DNA of 44,176 bases from an uncultured Parasphingopyxis sp. (GTDB taxonomy: Bacteria; Pseudomonadota; Alphaproteobacteria; Sphingomonadales; Sphingomonadaceae). Of the stretch, positions 43,760 to 44,176 are shown piece after piece. Position 1 is the first letter of the stretch. Each line of letters starts with the position of its first letter. The notes below the pieces were generated by a model. That model ran no database searches. It saw only the letters and a program-made list of their open reading frames with translations, and was not told where the DNA came from. The position numbers and the translations under genes were made by a program. The stretch covers positions 1 to 44,176 of the forward strand of contig NZ_CAKZNF010000081.1 in NCBI RefSeq assembly GCF_937129435.1, read 5' to 3'.

Positions 43760-44176
43760 CCATTCCGTCGAGGCTCGAGACGACTGTGGTCACTCCTGCC
43801 TCCGGACCAAGAATGACTGTCCGTGCGTCTGACAAACCCGCGTCAAATTCATCCGCCAGTCGACGCATCTCGATTGAACCGACGGATTTGACCTGATCCA
43901 ACCTTTTTTGGCGGGTGATTGCTGTCTCTCCGCTCAGATATCGGCGCAACGCGGTCGTGAGTACTTCTTCGGGGCGCACGGGTCGCAGCAAAAGGCCCAG
44001 TGTCGCTGACCGGCAGCGGTCCAACAGCTCGCCCCGCGCGTGCCGGGACAGCCAAAGTGGTGATTTGCCGAATTGATCCAGCGTGTTCAGCGGCGATGGA
44101 TCACGTATGGAAACCAGCCGGAGCAGGCAATCGCCGGGGTCGAAAGCGGCCCGCACGGAATAGGCACCGCCTGCCA
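43746..44176 (-). CDS. Partial unrecognised protein at the right edge
   Basis: The frame is open to the right edge, so the N-terminus is outside; 143 residues are visible. The visible part has VRAAFDPGDCLLRLVSIRDP, then a charged helical region (PEEVLTTALRRYLSGETAIT) and ends [11 protein letters not shown]. There is no motif, signal or membrane segment that I recognise. It converges on the peptidase gene with a 14-nt overlap at their 3' ends, which suggests a compact genome at this end too. Confidence 0.5.
   Translation of the reverse strand, partial: AGGAYSVRAAFDPGDCLLRLVSIRDPSPLNTLDQFGKSPLWLSRHARGELLDRCRSATLGLLLRPVRPEEVLTTALRRYLSGETAITRQKRLDQVKSVGSIEMRRLADEFDAGLSDARTVILGPEAGVTTVVSSLDGMVIRR

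Overview
The window reads as a high-GC alphaproteobacterial chromosome segment, most likely Sphingomonadales. This is inferred from codon use, a large Rrf2-led suf operon, a quinone-type PyrD, a GluQRS, a UbiH-type hydroxylase and many intergenic palindromes; I cannot name a genus. There is no tRNA, rRNA, CRISPR array, transposase or phage module. Nearly all genes are housekeeping, detoxification or envelope functions, packed tightly and often coupled by ATGA or TAATG overlaps.

Layout. 1-447: the C-terminal end of a sulfatase runs straight into the N-terminal end of an oppositely oriented secreted protein, so both are cut at about position 395. 641-2972 (minus strand): thrS with a terminator behind it and, in front of it, a promoter, a short leader peptide with six consecutive threonine codons, and GC-rich hairpins. 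This looks like threonine attenuation of thrS and is the most interesting find. 3074-7339: glutathione S-transferase, alpha/beta hydrolase, TPR protein, the glyoxalase pair gloA-gloB and a small secreted protein. 7620-14815: acyl-CoA ligase, gamma-glutamyltransferase, pyrD with a secreted partner, and a DUF885 metallopeptidase. 15015-22796: an AraC-type regulator, then the suf operon (rrf2-sufB-three small genes-sufC-small ORF-sufD-sufS-sufT-sufA) with a perfect inverted repeat as candidate operator. 22855-26190: a DUF4424 protein and a subtilase autotransporter. 26303-32936: a HAD phosphatase with dapD, a cytochrome P450, a TlpA-like lipoprotein, and argH-small lipoprotein-lysA. 33040-38619: galU, a siroheme-synthase-like protein, an HNH endonuclease, gluQRS, a HIG1-type membrane protein, a thioredoxin-TPR chaperone and a Lon-N-domain protein. 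38632-40642: an AT-richer abortive-infection-type gene inserted behind a ubiH-like gene. 40897-42420: the N-terminal two thirds of ftsK, fused in frame to the end of pqqE (42421-42876), followed by a proline iminopeptidase and an unrecognised partial gene.

Both ends of the window therefore carry broken joins to unrelated genes. The simplest reading is an assembly chimera (or rearrangement) at about 395 and about 42420, with a continuous genome segment between them.

Five families of intergenic palindromic repeats are spread through the core: the CTTCGACAAGCTCAG pairs, a TCATTGCGAG element, an ACGCAAAGACGC hairpin, a GTCAGACT cloverleaf-like element and a modular 130-bp element. Several lie against start or stop codons, and two seem to supply the ribosome-binding site of the next gene. 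One copy of the cloverleaf element carries a perfect 36-bp palindrome between its two inner hairpins.
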